This document shows, piece after piece, positions 1-8,780 of a DNA stretch of 64,000 nt. Each line of letters starts with the position of its first letter. Within the stretch, counting starts at the first letter, position 1. This stretch comes from Thiotrichales bacterium (GTDB lineage: Bacteria > Pseudomonadota > Gammaproteobacteria > Thiomicrospirales > Thiomicrospiraceae): NCBI GenBank assembly GCA_016938655.1, contig JAFGUG010000026.1, positions 1-64,000 on the forward strand, read 5' to 3'. The notes under the pieces are model-generated. The model did no database searches. It was not told the origin of the DNA and worked only from the letters and a program-made list of their open reading frames with translations. The translations under genes and the position numbers were made by a program.

Positions 1-110
1 ACATTCTGTGGGTTTTACGCTCTCAATTTAGTCCAGTAAACATTCAAACAAATCTTACTTAATTTGATATTAAACCCAATCCACTTGCCTAATAACGATC
101 CTCTCAAACC

Positions 111-145
111 AAAAAACGCCATTATGCTTTGCATAACGGCGTTTT
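111..145 (-). terminator. Rho-independent terminator after the cupin-like gene
   Basis: Arms 113-126 and 132-145 pair over 14 positions with one mismatch around a 5-base loop. Read on the minus strand the stem is followed by six T, which is the canonical form, and it lies about 75 bases after the stop of the minus-strand gene at 219. The rest of 1-218 shows nothing else I can support. Confidence 0.8.
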
Positions 146-218
146 AATAATTGTAATGGATGATCAACTTATCGACTTGTACTTACAATTGTCTTTATAT
201 AAGTATTTAAAAATGGGT

Positions 219-758
219 TTATTTAGGCTGATCTAATGACCCCAGTCTAACCATTGTGTATTCACCACTTTCGCAATCTAGATTATAAATATTAAAGTTG
301 GTGTCAATATCAAACCCTTCTAATCGTTTTGCGTAGTTGGTTGAGATACTCCCTTCTGGTGAGTGCACCCGATGAAATACAAGTGGGTCCCAACCTAAAA
401 TAGCTGCACCCTCATGAATTTTTGTTCCATTATGATAGATCGCGTCGGCCGTTACTTCAAATGCTTCCGCTTGACCATGCTTACTTGAATACAACTCAAC
501 ATGACGTTTGCCATTATGCACCACCAACTTATCTTCTTGATCTGTGTGCATATACCAGTACCAGGTATCATCATTTGCGATTAAAGGACTTTTACCGCCC
601 GGCTCGTGGATAACAAGGTCAATGCCTGATAGGCCATCAACAACTTCTTCGACACTGAAAAAGTTTACGTTTGGAGTTGAGCGCAGGGGTTTTAAAGGAA
701 TAATGAAACATAAGTTTTCTATGTAAGTTTTGCGAACTTGTGAAGCAGGTAACGACAT
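219..758 (-). CDS. Conserved hypothetical protein, cupin-like
   Basis: A 179-residue soluble protein of unknown function with no signal peptide or membrane segment. The middle part carries a His-containing stretch (WYWYMHTDQEDKLVVHNGKR, about residues 67-86) and a later GWDPLVFHRVHS (about 122-133). This spacing of His and Glu/Asp in a beta-rich protein recalls a single-domain cupin metal site. That assignment is inference from pattern only. The gene stands alone on the minus strand, has a weak purine-rich stretch before its ATG and its own terminator. The 121-base gap to the next gene suggests it has its own promoter. Confidence 0.6.
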   Translation of the reverse strand: MSLPASQVRKTYIENLCFIIPLKPLRSTPNVNFFSVEEVVDGLSGIDLVIHEPGGKSPLIANDDTWYWYMHTDQEDKLVVHNGKRHVELYSSKHGQAEAFEVTADAIYHNGTKIHEGAAILGWDPLVFHRVHSPEGSISTNYAKRLEGFDIDTNFNIYNLDCESGEYTMVRLGSLDQPK

Positions 759-879
759 GGTGTATTCTCTGAGTGAAATATAATTATTTAATTATATCTG
801 ATGCTGTCGTTAATTAGTTAGTTAAAACAATTACTTTGCAATAAACAAGGCGCTACTTAAGGTGAACTTGTTCAAATAA

Positions 880-1767
880 TTAACGGGTTGAAAGCATCAT
901 TCTCATACAGTGCTTTTCCCCAGCTGGAATGGTAATTGCATTTTCAAAAACATTACCGGCCTCTACACAAACAAAATCAACCCAACTTTGTTCGGGTACG
1001 TCAGCAAAGCCTTTAATGATTTCTGGACCTGGATTCCAAACAATCGCTGAAGAGGCCTGCTGTTTTTCAATGATGATTTTGCGGCTAGCTTTATCATCAT
1101 TGATCACCAAATCATTAGTTTGATCTGTAAAGACCGAATCCATAGCTGGTGCGAGTGTAATGGCTTTATTTCTAGCTGAGACTTGAATCGGTTTTTGTAA
1201 GGTGTCGTGTTCGGTACTGCCTTCTACACCTGAAATCAGCAGGCCTGCTGATTCTTTAATATTAAAGTAGGTGTGCAGCGCTTCAGTAATTTCAATATCG
1301 TAATCATTCTTATTAACGGTTGTTAACGAAACCGCTAGTTTTTGCCCCACCTCAATACGCAGCTCTAAATGAAATTGATGCGGCCAAATAGCTAAAGTTG
1401 CTTCGCTTGGCTCGAAGGTGAAAACAATTTCAGTGACTCCCGTCTCTAGATTAGCAACATGATCTAAGTGCCAAACTTGATTACGCACAAAACCATGTGC
1501 GGGTAGGCCTGCTTGTTTGGCTGCTCCAAACCAGGGCCAGCAAACTGGAATACCGCCACGAACCGGCTTTTCACCATTGTAAATAGCCGTTGGGCTGATC
1601 CATAATAAATCTTTACCACCTTTAGGCACATAACTGAGCACCGAAGCGCCGTGCGTGGTCAATGTTGCCGAGGCAAATTCATTTTCCACGTTAATCATCA
1701 TAAGATGATCTTTCATAGAGAAAGTCACACCTTCTGCGGTAAATTGCTTGGCTAACTGCTCTGGCAT
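880..1767 (-). CDS. yeaD: D-hexose-6-phosphate mutarotase (YeaD-type aldose 1-epimerase)
   Basis: A 295-residue cytosolic protein of the galactose mutarotase fold that interconverts the anomers of glucose-6-phosphate-like sugars. Recognisable pieces are the substrate-site segment GGIPVCWPWFG (about 72-82), AHGFVRNQVW (about 90-99) and the strongly conserved ALHTYF (about 163-168). A good Shine-Dalgarno, AGGAGA, lies five bases before the ATG, so this start is well supported. It is separated from aroB upstream by a short TA-rich stretch, so it may be read with aroKB or alone. It contains one copy of the 12-bp palindrome (1238-1249), read as Ser-Ala-Gly-Leu-Leu. Confidence 0.88.
   Translation of the reverse strand: MPEQLAKQFTAEGVTFSMKDHLMMINVENEFASATLTTHGASVLSYVPKGGKDLLWISPTAIYNGEKPVRGGIPVCWPWFGAAKQAGLPAHGFVRNQVWHLDHVANLETGVTEIVFTFEPSEATLAIWPHQFHLELRIEVGQKLAVSLTTVNKNDYDIEITEALHTYFNIKESAGLLISGVEGSTEHDTLQKPIQVSARNKAITLAPAMDSVFTDQTNDLVINDDKASRKIIIEKQQASSAIVWNPGPEIIKGFADVPEQSWVDFVCVEAGNVFENAITIPAGEKHCMRMMLSTR
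1234..1253. repeat. Palindrome AGCAGGCCTGCT, 20-bp perfect extension, inside the mutarotase gene
   Basis: The 12-bp core is at 1238-1249 and the symmetry extends to 20 bases. It is inside a coding region and is read on the minus strand as S-A-G-L-L. Confidence 0.9.
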
Positions 1768-1784
1768 GACTTTCTCCTATCTCT

Positions 1785-1810
1785 TATATATATGTATATG
1801 TATATATGTA
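1785..1810. repeat. TA-rich dinucleotide-like tract
   Basis: A run made almost only of TA and TG steps lies in the 64-base gap between aroB and the mutarotase gene. It could supply a -10-like element for the mutarotase gene or vary in length. No function can be shown. Confidence 0.5.
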
Positions 1811-1831
1811 ACAATTAAATTTCCGATGAAC

Positions 1832-2917
1832 CTACTTACGCCATTCGTTTAAGGTTTGCTCTAGAAGTTCTGCAGGGTAGTCACCAGTCACATACGCTTC
1901 ACCAATCGACTTCAGTAAAACTAGACGAATGGTGCCTGCTTGAACTTTTTTGTCTCCTGCCATGAGATCCAAGTATTTTTCATTGGGCATCTCTGTGACG
2001 TTAGGCGGATAAACCGGCAATTTGGCGCGTTCAAAAATAGCGATTGATCGTTCAAAGTCGGTGTCGTTAATGTTGCCCATTAAGCGGGACATATACAGTG
2101 CCTGCATGGTTCCAGCACTCACGCCTTCGCCATGTAACCAAGCACCATACCCCATACCCGCTTCAATAGCGTGTCCAAACGTATGACCTAAATTAAATAA
2201 CGCGCGCATGCCAGACTCTTTTTCATCTAAGGCCACAATGCGAGCCTTATTGGCGCATGAACGCTCAATGGCTTCGGCGGTTACATCTAAATCACGAGCA
2301 ATAATGGCATCCAAGTTCTCTTCTAGCCACTCAAAAAAAGGGTAATCACCAATTAAACCATACTTAATGACTTCTGCCAGGCCTGCTGACAATTGACGGT
2401 CATCCAGTGTATTCAGTGTTTTAGTATCAATAATGACACACTGTGGCTGATGAAATGCACCAATCATATTTTTACCAAGCGGGTGATTCACCCCCGTTTT
2501 ACCGCCCACGGATGAATCCACTTGAGAGAGTAGGGTGGTTGGAATTTGAATGAAGTTAACACCACGCTGAAACGCAGCGGCCGCAAACCCTGTCATATCA
2601 CCAATCACACCGCCACCTAACGCGACTAAAGTACAACCTCGGTCAAAACGCTTACCAATCAAGGTATCAAATACTAAATTTAAGGTTTCGAGGTTTTTAT
2701 ACTCTTCACCATCTGGCAGTATCACCGATTCAACCTCAAACCCTGCAAACCCTTGTTTACATGTATCCAAATACAAAGGCGCCACCGTTGTATTGGTGAC
2801 AATCAAAACTTGCTTACTTTTAACAAAAGGCTTAACAAGCTCAGGATTACCCAATAAGTCTTCACCAATAAAAATCGGGTAACTTCTGTCGCCTAAATCA
2901 ACGGATAACGTTTTCAC
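1832..2917 (-). CDS. aroB: 3-dehydroquinate synthase
   Basis: A 361-residue cytosolic enzyme converting DAHP to 3-dehydroquinate, the second step of the shikimate pathway. It needs NAD and a divalent metal. Seen here are the nucleotide-site stretch [18 protein letters not shown] (about 98-115), the [20 protein letters not shown] region (about 125-144), the metal ligand Glu in LAEVIKYG (about 180-187) and the His pairs in [11 protein letters not shown] (about 242-252). The start is GTG, with a GAGAG stretch upstream. It follows aroK by 25 bases in the same direction, so the two form the usual aroKB operon. A 10-bp half of the palindrome family (2378-2387) lies inside. Confidence 0.95.
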   Translation of the reverse strand: MKTLSVDLGDRSYPIFIGEDLLGNPELVKPFVKSKQVLIVTNTTVAPLYLDTCKQGFAGFEVESVILPDGEEYKNLETLNLVFDTLIGKRFDRGCTLVALGGGVIGDMTGFAAAAFQRGVNFIQIPTTLLSQVDSSVGGKTGVNHPLGKNMIGAFHQPQCVIIDTKTLNTLDDRQLSAGLAEVIKYGLIGDYPFFEWLEENLDAIIARDLDVTAEAIERSCANKARIVALDEKESGMRALFNLGHTFGHAIEAGMGYGAWLHGEGVSAGTMQALYMSRLMGNINDTDFERSIAIFERAKLPVYPPNVTEMPNEKYLDLMAGDKKVQAGTIRLVLLKSIGEAYVTGDYPAELLEQTLNEWRK

Positions 2918-2942
2918 TAACTGCTCTCTTTTATTCTGTTGT

Positions 2943-3467
2943 CTAAATCACTTGCTCTTCATGCAACTGATCAATGATTTGTTTTACCACTCGGTGCACT
3001 GGTACCTGCTGGGTTTCTACCACCAAGTCGGCCATCTCGATGTACCAAGGCTCTCGCTGCGTCATTAATTCGCGAAGCACTTTGGCTGGGTTGGCGTTTT
3101 GCAACAGCGGTCGATTTCGATCGTGCTTGGTTCGCTGAATCAATGATTCAACCGGTGATTTTAAATACACCACAAATCCACGTGAACGCAGGTGTTTGCG
3201 GTTCTCTTCACGCTCAACCACCCCGCCGCCTGTCGCTAAAACAATTTGCGGTCGCTGTGTTAAGTCATCAATGACCGACTCTTCTCGATCGCGAAATCCC
3301 GACTCGCCTTCAATATCAAAAATCATAGGTATCGAAGCACCTGTGCGCTCTTCAATCACATGATCACTGTCGACAAACTCATATTGCAATCGTTCCGATA
3401 ACATACGGCCAACGGTCGATTTTCCAGCCCCCATGGGGCCAACTAAAAATATACTTTCTTTATGCAT
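2943..3467 (-). CDS. aroK: Shikimate kinase
   Basis: A 174-residue P-loop kinase that phosphorylates shikimate on the 3-hydroxyl with ATP. The Walker A loop [11 protein letters not shown] is at residues 10-20, the shikimate-binding Asp in VDSDHVIE at about 32-39, the GG motif in LATGGGVV at about 76-83 and the lid Arg in RNRPLL at about 117-122. The length is typical for AroK. It is the first gene of the minus-strand aroK-aroB pair. Its promoter must be in the 226-base gap shared with the divergent gmk gene. Confidence 0.95.
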   Translation of the reverse strand: MHKESIFLVGPMGAGKSTVGRMLSERLQYEFVDSDHVIEERTGASIPMIFDIEGESGFRDREESVIDDLTQRPQIVLATGGGVVEREENRKHLRSRGFVVYLKSPVESLIQRTKHDRNRPLLQNANPAKVLRELMTQREPWYIEMADLVVETQQVPVHRVVKQIIDQLHEEQVI

Positions 3468-3648
3468 AGACGCATTGTAATGGATTTAAGTTTGCGCCTC
3501 CATTTTGATTTAAGAAAACCTTAAAAAATTGTTTGCTAATCGGTTGCTGAACGACCATTTATTAAACCCAGGCCTTTCAAGCTAAAAGAACACTTAATCA
3601 CTCCACGCAAATGAAAGACAACGCCATCTTAGATTTGGGTAATATCCG

Positions 3649-3657
3649 TGCTAAAAT
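3649..3657 (+). promoter_or_regulatory. Likely extended -10 promoter of gmk
   Basis: TGCTAAAAT (extended -10 TGn plus TAAAAT) lies 37 bases before the gmk start. No good -35 hexamer stands 16-18 bases upstream. The same 9-mer precedes gyrB. Confidence 0.4.
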
Positions 3658-3693
3658 CTTTTGCAAATTGCTTTTTAAAATGGAGAAATAGTT

Positions 3694-4311
3694 ATGAACG
3701 GTTCACTGTATATCATCTCAGCCCCTTCTGGCGCAGGTAAAACTTCGCTAGTCAGCAAGTTGCTAGAACTTGATAGCAAAATCAACGTTTCAATCTCTTC
3801 AACCACTCGAGCCAAGCGCCCAGGCGAAGTAAATGGCGTTAACTACCATTTTTTAAGCCCTGAAAGTTTTCAGGAAAAAATTGAAGACGGTGATTTTTTA
3901 GAGCATGCACAAGTCTTTGATAACTTTTACGGCACCTCAAAAACAGCGGTAGAAGAGCAACTAAAAAGTGGTAAAGATGTCATTTTAGAAATTGACTGGC
4001 AGGGTGCACAACAGGTCCGTGCACTCATTCCAGATGCCACGACCATCTTTATTTTACCGCCTTCAAAAGAGGAGTTGCTTCGTCGCTTAACCGGCCGAGG
4101 AACTGACAGCGAAGAAATCATTGCTCGTCGCATGAAAGACGCTGAAAGTGAAATGTCACATTACAAAGAATTTGATTACATTGTCATTAACAATAATTTT
4201 GATTTAGCCCTCAAACAACTACACAGTATTTTCATGGCAGGACGTTTAACTCAAAAAAGCCAAATTGAGTATCACAAAGTACTTATTCAAAATCTCATTC
4301 ATAAAGATTAG
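3694..4311 (+). CDS. gmk: Guanylate kinase
   Basis: A 205-residue enzyme that phosphorylates GMP to GDP, feeding GTP synthesis. The P-loop [11 protein letters not shown] is at residues 10-20, and the GMP-binding segment [20 protein letters not shown] covers about 36-55. The Tyr in FYGTSK and [14 protein letters not shown] (about 95-108) follow the family order. TGGAGAAAT precedes the ATG as a ribosome site. It heads a plus-strand run gmk-waaA-rpoZ-spoT. Gmk, RpoZ and SpoT are classic neighbours, linking guanine nucleotide supply to (p)ppGpp metabolism. Confidence 0.96.
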   Translation: MNGSLYIISAPSGAGKTSLVSKLLELDSKINVSISSTTRAKRPGEVNGVNYHFLSPESFQEKIEDGDFLEHAQVFDNFYGTSKTAVEEQLKSGKDVILEIDWQGAQQVRALIPDATTIFILPPSKEELLRRLTGRGTDSEEIIARRMKDAESEMSHYKEFDYIVINNNFDLALKQLHSIFMAGRLTQKSQIEYHKVLIQNLIHKD

Positions 4312-4360
4312 CTTGCGTGTCGTTGCTACCCAAACCCCTTGCTCTGTTAAATAAAGCCTT

Positions 4361-5593
4361 ATGATTTACCAAACACTCATTCGCGTTTTAAGCCCTGTGG
4401 TCATTCTTTTGACCCTATTAGACGGCATAAAGCGCAAGGCTGAAAAAACGTTTTTACTCAAAAGATTCAGCTTTTTTTTACCCAAACTTGCTCCTCATCC
4501 AAAAAGGCTTTGGATCCATTGCGCATCGGTTGGTGAAGTAAAAGCCGCAGACCCTCTGCTGCGATGGCTCATCAACTCCAAATTGGACACGGACATTCTC
4601 GTTACAACCAATACAGCCAGTGCGCTCGCCATTTTAAAGCGTCAATATCAAAACCAATTAAATGCTACCTATTGCCCGCTTGACTACCCTTTTGCAATTC
4701 GTCGGTTCCTTGCTCGCTGTAACCCCTCTCAGTTATTCATAATAGAGACTGAAATTTGGCCAAACCTCTACCAACAGTGCTTTCAAAACAACATTCCGAT
4801 TCACATTCTAAGTGGCCGTCTCTCTGATAAAACCCTACACGCACCCAGCTGGTTAAAAAAAGCCTACCGCCAAGCCCTGCAACACGTCACACAAGTATTA
4901 GCACGCTCAACGAGCGATGCCAAAAACTTTATTCTGCTGGGTGCCAATGCGGATAAGGTCCAAGTTTTGGGCAATCTAAAATTTGCTCACCGGGATATTG
5001 AACATTTTGAAAACCCCATCGGCCGAGAGTATGTGCTTATCGCTTCAACACACCAAGATGAAGAGCGACACATCATTCAGCAATGGAAAAAGCTAAAACG
5101 TCCTGAGCTATTAGTGGTGGTGCCACGCCATCCAAATCGAAGCAAGCTGATTCAGAAATCCCTACTTGAACAGGGATGTGAATTCAAGGTGGCAAGCAAA
5201 CAACACACCATTGAACCTTCGGACACACTCTTTTTAGATGACCGCATTGGGTTTTTAATGCCACTATATGAACATGCCAAGCTGGTTATTATGGGTGGAA
5301 GTTTTGTTCCTAAAGGTGGCCACAATTTCATAGAGCCCGCACGTTATAAAAAACCCATTATTACCGGGCCAGACATTCGCAACTTTCAAGATGAATTTCA
5401 ACTACTTAAATCGTATGAAGGCATCATCCAATGCCATAACCTCACGCAACTGAATCAACAAATCCAACGGTTGCTTGAAAACCCAAACGAAGCTGAAACC
5501 CTCGGTAAACAGGCCTATCAGGCGATACAAACCCAACAAGATACACTCTGCCGTTATTTAAGCGCATTGCAATTAGATAAAAAACCATATTAA
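4361..5593 (+). CDS. waaA: 3-deoxy-D-manno-octulosonic acid (Kdo) transferase
   Basis: A 410-residue GT-30 family glycosyltransferase that transfers Kdo from CMP-Kdo to lipid A precursor at the inner face of the inner membrane. An N-terminal hydrophobic anchor (about residues 1-20) is followed by WIHCASVGEVKAADPLL (about 50-66), which holds the catalytic Glu region, then ETEIWPNL (about 128-135), and a C-terminal GGSFVPKGGHNFIEPARYKK (about 310-330), the nucleotide-sugar site. The length matches the family (about 420). It sits between gmk and rpoZ, which are commonly adjacent. The gap to gmk is 49 bases, so co-transcription is plausible. Confidence 0.93.
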   Translation: MIYQTLIRVLSPVVILLTLLDGIKRKAEKTFLLKRFSFFLPKLAPHPKRLWIHCASVGEVKAADPLLRWLINSKLDTDILVTTNTASALAILKRQYQNQLNATYCPLDYPFAIRRFLARCNPSQLFIIETEIWPNLYQQCFQNNIPIHILSGRLSDKTLHAPSWLKKAYRQALQHVTQVLARSTSDAKNFILLGANADKVQVLGNLKFAHRDIEHFENPIGREYVLIASTHQDEERHIIQQWKKLKRPELLVVVPRHPNRSKLIQKSLLEQGCEFKVASKQHTIEPSDTLFLDDRIGFLMPLYEHAKLVIMGGSFVPKGGHNFIEPARYKKPIITGPDIRNFQDEFQLLKSYEGIIQCHNLTQLNQQIQRLLENPNEAETLGKQAYQAIQTQQDTLCRYLSALQLDKKPY

Positions 5594-5620
5594 AAACAGT
5601 TCATTGGCACAATTTTGATG

Positions 5621-5648
5621 TTCAACCGTGGGTTGTTTAGGGTAGAAT
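5621..5648 (+). promoter_or_regulatory. Possible promoter of rpoZ-spoT
   Basis: TAGAAT at 5643-5648 could be a -10 element, with TTCAAC at 5621-5626 as a weak -35 at 16-base spacing, 33 bases before rpoZ. This is a pattern match only. Confidence 0.3.
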
Positions 5649-5681
5649 AACCCTTTAGATTTAAATTAATGGATTGAAATT

Positions 5682-5906
5682 ATGGCTCGCGTAACAGTAG
5701 AAGACTGCTTATCACAAGTAGAAAACCGTTTTGAACTCGTTATTGTCAGTGCTAAACGTGCACGTCAATTAGCAAATGGAGCAGAACCTACTTTAGCTTG
5801 GGACAATGACAAGCCAACGGTTATGGCACTGCGTGAACTAGCAGAAAGCAGCATTGACCGTGACGTCGTCATGTCTGACCCTGACACCCCTCCTTTCTTT
5901 AACTAA
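5682..5906 (+). CDS. rpoZ: RNA polymerase omega subunit
   Basis: A 74-residue protein, the small omega subunit that chaperones beta-prime and forms part of a ppGpp site on RNA polymerase. The start [10 protein letters not shown] and the [20 protein letters not shown] stretch (about 17-36) are diagnostic. It lies 21 bases before spoT, the usual rpoZ-spoT pair. It is slightly shorter than the E. coli protein (91 residues) because the C-terminal tail is reduced. Confidence 0.96.
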   Translation: MARVTVEDCLSQVENRFELVIVSAKRARQLANGAEPTLAWDNDKPTVMALRELAESSIDRDVVMSDPDTPPFFN

Positions 5907-5927
5907 GTAAGCATCAAAACCCCATTT

Positions 5928-8069
5928 ATGCCAACACCCAGCTCGATTAACGGACTACTTGATAAAGCCCGTCTCTACTTAAGTGAAGAGGCGGTTGAAA
6001 AAATCAGAATTGCGTTTGAATTTGGTGACTTGGCACATGAAGGCCAAACCCGTAAAGCGGGTGGCGCCTACATTTGGCACCCTGTCGCGGTGGCTGAAAT
6101 CCTAGCTGAAATGAAACTCGATCAAGAGAGTTTAATTGCAGCTATCTTGCATGATGTTGTCGAAGACACCCCCTACACAAAAACCGATATTGCCCACCGA
6201 TTTGGTGAAAATGTCGCCGAAATAGTCGATGGCGTCACCAAACTGGGTAAACTCAAGTTTCAAACGCCTCAAGAAGCCCAAGCCGAAAACTTTCGTAAAA
6301 TGATGTTAGCTATGGCGCGTGATATTCGCGTTATTCTAATTAAATTGGCCGATCGTCTGCATAATATGCGCACCCTTGGCGTAATGCGACCCGACAAGCA
6401 ACGCCGAATTGCCAGAGAAACACTGGAAATTTATGCCCCTGTTGCCGCTCGTTTAGGGATCAACGCGGTACGTATTGAACTGGAAGACTTGGGGTTCAAG
6501 GCCATGTATCCACGCCGCTTTGAAATTTTGGAAGCGGCTGTTAAAAAAGCCCGTGGCAACCGCCACGAAGTCATTGATCAAATCATCGACTCGTTACAAA
6601 ACCGCCTCGACCAAGAGGGCGTTCCTGCCCAAGTAGTTGGACGTGAAAAACACCTATATAGTTTGTATAAAAAAATGCGCAAAAAGCGCCAGAGTTTTTC
6701 AGAAGTTCTGGATATTTTTGCCTTTCGCATTTTAGTCAATACCGCCGATGAGTGCTATCGCACCTTGGGCACCGTTCACTCTTTATACAAGCCATTACCG
6801 GGTCGTTTTAAAGACTACATTGCGATTCCTAAGCCAAACGGCTATCAATCTTTGCATACCGCACTTTTTGGCCCTTACGGGGTGCATATTGAGGTGCAAA
6901 TTCGTACCGAAACCATGAACGAAGTATCTGAGCATGGTATCGCTGCACACTGGCAATATAAAGAACAAAATGCCGAAAATAATACGGCACCAAGCCCAGT
7001 CGAAATTAGAGCACAAGAGTGGGTTAAAAACTTGCTGGAAATTCAGCAAAGTGCGGGTAACTCTCTGGACTTCCTTGAGAACGTTAAAATTGATTTGTTC
7101 CCCGATGTGATCTATGTGTTCACACCAAAGGGTGACATTATCACCCTTCCAAAAGGCTCAACACCCGTCGATTTTGCCTACGCAGTGCACACCAATATTG
7201 GCCACGCCACCGTTGGTTGCCGTATAGATAAGCATTTAGTACCTTTAAGAACCCAGCTCGAAAGCGGTAAAACCATTCACATTCTAAAAGGCAAAGAGGC
7301 GGAACCTAACCCTTCTTGGCTCAACTTTGTGATTACCGCCAAAGCGCGCTCTCAAATTCGTCACTATTTAAAAAATCAGCGCACCGCCGATGCCAATGCA
7401 CTCGGGCAACGTCTACTGTCAAAGTCCCTTCGTATTCACAACTTGGCTTATGAAGGCTTAAGCCAAGAATCGCGTGAAAAAGTCTGTCTAGAGTTAAATA
7501 TCGATGGCTGGGACTGCTTGTTAGATGAAATTGGTCATGGCAATCGCATGGCTGGGCTTGTGGCCAAACAGATACACGACATTATTTTAGGCAGTGACGA
7601 CGCGGTTCCTATGCAATACACCCACTTAGACTCACCGCTGGCTATTTCAGGTACTGAGGGCATGGCGATTAGCTATGCTAACTGCTGTCTACCGATTCCT
7701 GGCGATCAAATTGTTGGCTTTATGAGCACTGAAAAAGGCTTGGTCATTCATCGTCAGGACTGTAGCAATGTCATTAAAGTCAAAAACCACCCAGAAAAAT
7801 TACTGGATGTAAGCTGGGAGCACGAACAAAATGAGACGTACCTTGCGGAAATTCAAATCGAAGTGAAAAACCAGCGCGGTGCTTTAGCTCTTATTGCCAA
7901 TGAAATCGCCAAAAATAAAACCGATATCGAACGTGTTCGCTCTGAAGACAAAGACGAAACGTTCAGCTTAATGAACTTTGTTATTTCGGTACGAGACAGA
8001 ACGCACCTTGCACAGGTTATGCGCTTTTTAAAACGTGTACCGATTGTAGAAAAAATTCATCGAATTTAA
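5928..8069 (+). CDS. spoT: Bifunctional (p)ppGpp synthetase/hydrolase
   Basis: A 713-residue stringent-response enzyme. The N-terminal HD hydrolase domain carries HDVVEDT (about 75-81) and IKLADRLHNMRT (about 138-149). The synthetase domain follows, with GRFKDYIAIPKPNGYQSLHT (about 292-311). The charged motif here is RFKD, the type found in bifunctional SpoT/Rel and not the ExDD of RelA. A TGS domain (about 400-460) and a C-terminal ACT domain (about 640-713) complete the family plan. No strong ribosome site is visible, and the start is only 21 bases after rpoZ, so translation may be coupled. Confidence 0.95.
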   Translation: MPTPSSINGLLDKARLYLSEEAVEKIRIAFEFGDLAHEGQTRKAGGAYIWHPVAVAEILAEMKLDQESLIAAILHDVVEDTPYTKTDIAHRFGENVAEIVDGVTKLGKLKFQTPQEAQAENFRKMMLAMARDIRVILIKLADRLHNMRTLGVMRPDKQRRIARETLEIYAPVAARLGINAVRIELEDLGFKAMYPRRFEILEAAVKKARGNRHEVIDQIIDSLQNRLDQEGVPAQVVGREKHLYSLYKKMRKKRQSFSEVLDIFAFRILVNTADECYRTLGTVHSLYKPLPGRFKDYIAIPKPNGYQSLHTALFGPYGVHIEVQIRTETMNEVSEHGIAAHWQYKEQNAENNTAPSPVEIRAQEWVKNLLEIQQSAGNSLDFLENVKIDLFPDVIYVFTPKGDIITLPKGSTPVDFAYAVHTNIGHATVGCRIDKHLVPLRTQLESGKTIHILKGKEAEPNPSWLNFVITAKARSQIRHYLKNQRTADANALGQRLLSKSLRIHNLAYEGLSQESREKVCLELNIDGWDCLLDEIGHGNRMAGLVAKQIHDIILGSDDAVPMQYTHLDSPLAISGTEGMAISYANCCLPIPGDQIVGFMSTEKGLVIHRQDCSNVIKVKNHPEKLLDVSWEHEQNETYLAEIQIEVKNQRGALALIANEIAKNKTDIERVRSEDKDETFSLMNFVISVRDRTHLAQVMRFLKRVPIVEKIHRI

Positions 8070-8080
8070 GTAAGCCAACA

Positions 8081-8104
8081 AAAGTCAGCAGGCCTGCTGA
8101 TTTT
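8081..8104 (+). terminator. Palindrome AGCAGGCCTGCT in a terminator-like hairpin after spoT
   Basis: The core is at 8087-8098, within a 16-bp perfect palindrome 8085-8100. Flanking AAAAG and TTTT allow a GGCC-loop hairpin with a G-U pair and a T4 tail, 12 bases after the spoT stop. It is equally a member of the window-wide palindrome family. Confidence 0.6.
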
Positions 8105-8186
8105 GTCTTCGGTCAATTCAACCCCTATGACTCTCTCTTCTGAACGATGACTTATCTCGTTTAAATGACGTGCTTACTATTCAATT

Positions 8187-8195
8187 TGCTAGAAT
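8187..8195 (+). promoter_or_regulatory. Likely extended -10 promoter of ridA
   Basis: TGCTAGAAT (TGn plus TAGAAT) lies about 96 bases before the ridA start, after the spoT hairpin. No clear -35 is seen. Confidence 0.35.
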
Positions 8196-8291
8196 AAGTC
8201 CGAGTTAATCACCACAACCTAACCCAAACAAATCGATGTCGGTGACGTTTTACTTAAGCCCATTGATAGCTTTATAAATAGAGGACAAACC

Positions 8292-8678
8292 ATGCGCGAA
8301 ACCATCTCAACACCAAATGCCCCACAAGCCATTGGCACCTATTCACAAGCGGTACGCGTGGGTAATACCGTTTACCTATCCGGTCAAATTGCACTGATTC
8401 CTGAAACGATGGAGATGCGTGATGGGGATATTTCAGAGCGTATTCATCAAGTGTTTAAAAACCTAACCGCAGTCTGTGAAGCCGCAGGTGGCTCTTTGCA
8501 AGACATTGCTAAGTTGAATATTTTCTTAACCGATATGAGCCACTTTGCAACCGTAAATGAAATTATGGCGCAGTACTTTGTCGAGCCATACCCTGCGCGC
8601 GCTGCGGTTGCGGTTAAACAATTGCCAAAAGATACGGATGTTGAGATGGATGGTGTCATGGCGCTCTCTTCTTACTAA
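8292..8678 (+). CDS. ridA: RidA family reactive imine/enamine deaminase
   Basis: A 128-residue YjgF/YER057c/UK114-type protein, trimeric in the family, that hydrolyses the reactive 2-aminoacrylate and related imines released by PLP enzymes. The N-terminal [15 protein letters not shown] (about 7-21), [11 protein letters not shown] (about 28-38) and the C-terminal [15 protein letters not shown] (about 99-113), with the substrate-binding Arg in PARAAV, are typical. GAGGACA precedes the ATG. It often lies near spoT in gammaproteobacteria, as here. A strong two-way terminator follows. Confidence 0.95.
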   Translation: MRETISTPNAPQAIGTYSQAVRVGNTVYLSGQIALIPETMEMRDGDISERIHQVFKNLTAVCEAAGGSLQDIAKLNIFLTDMSHFATVNEIMAQYFVEPYPARAAVAVKQLPKDTDVEMDGVMALSSY

Positions 8679-8713
8679 TGCGTTAAAGCATTAAGCCGTT
8701 AAAAACAGCATAA

Positions 8714-8756
8714 AAAACCCGCTAGACAAACACGTTGCTTAGCGGGTTTTGTTTTT
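8714..8756. terminator. Bidirectional terminator between ridA and the chemoreceptor gene
   Basis: Arms 8714-8724 and 8740-8750 pair perfectly over 11 bp. A-rich sequence on the left and T-rich sequence on the right suit both converging genes. Confidence 0.88.
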
Positions 8757-8780
8757 TCTTCCGTTATTTTTAGTGTTTTT

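Noticed and set aside
1..218. A gene or RNA at the left edge
   Set aside because: Only the terminator at 111-145 is supported; the remainder shows no convincing frame or structure.
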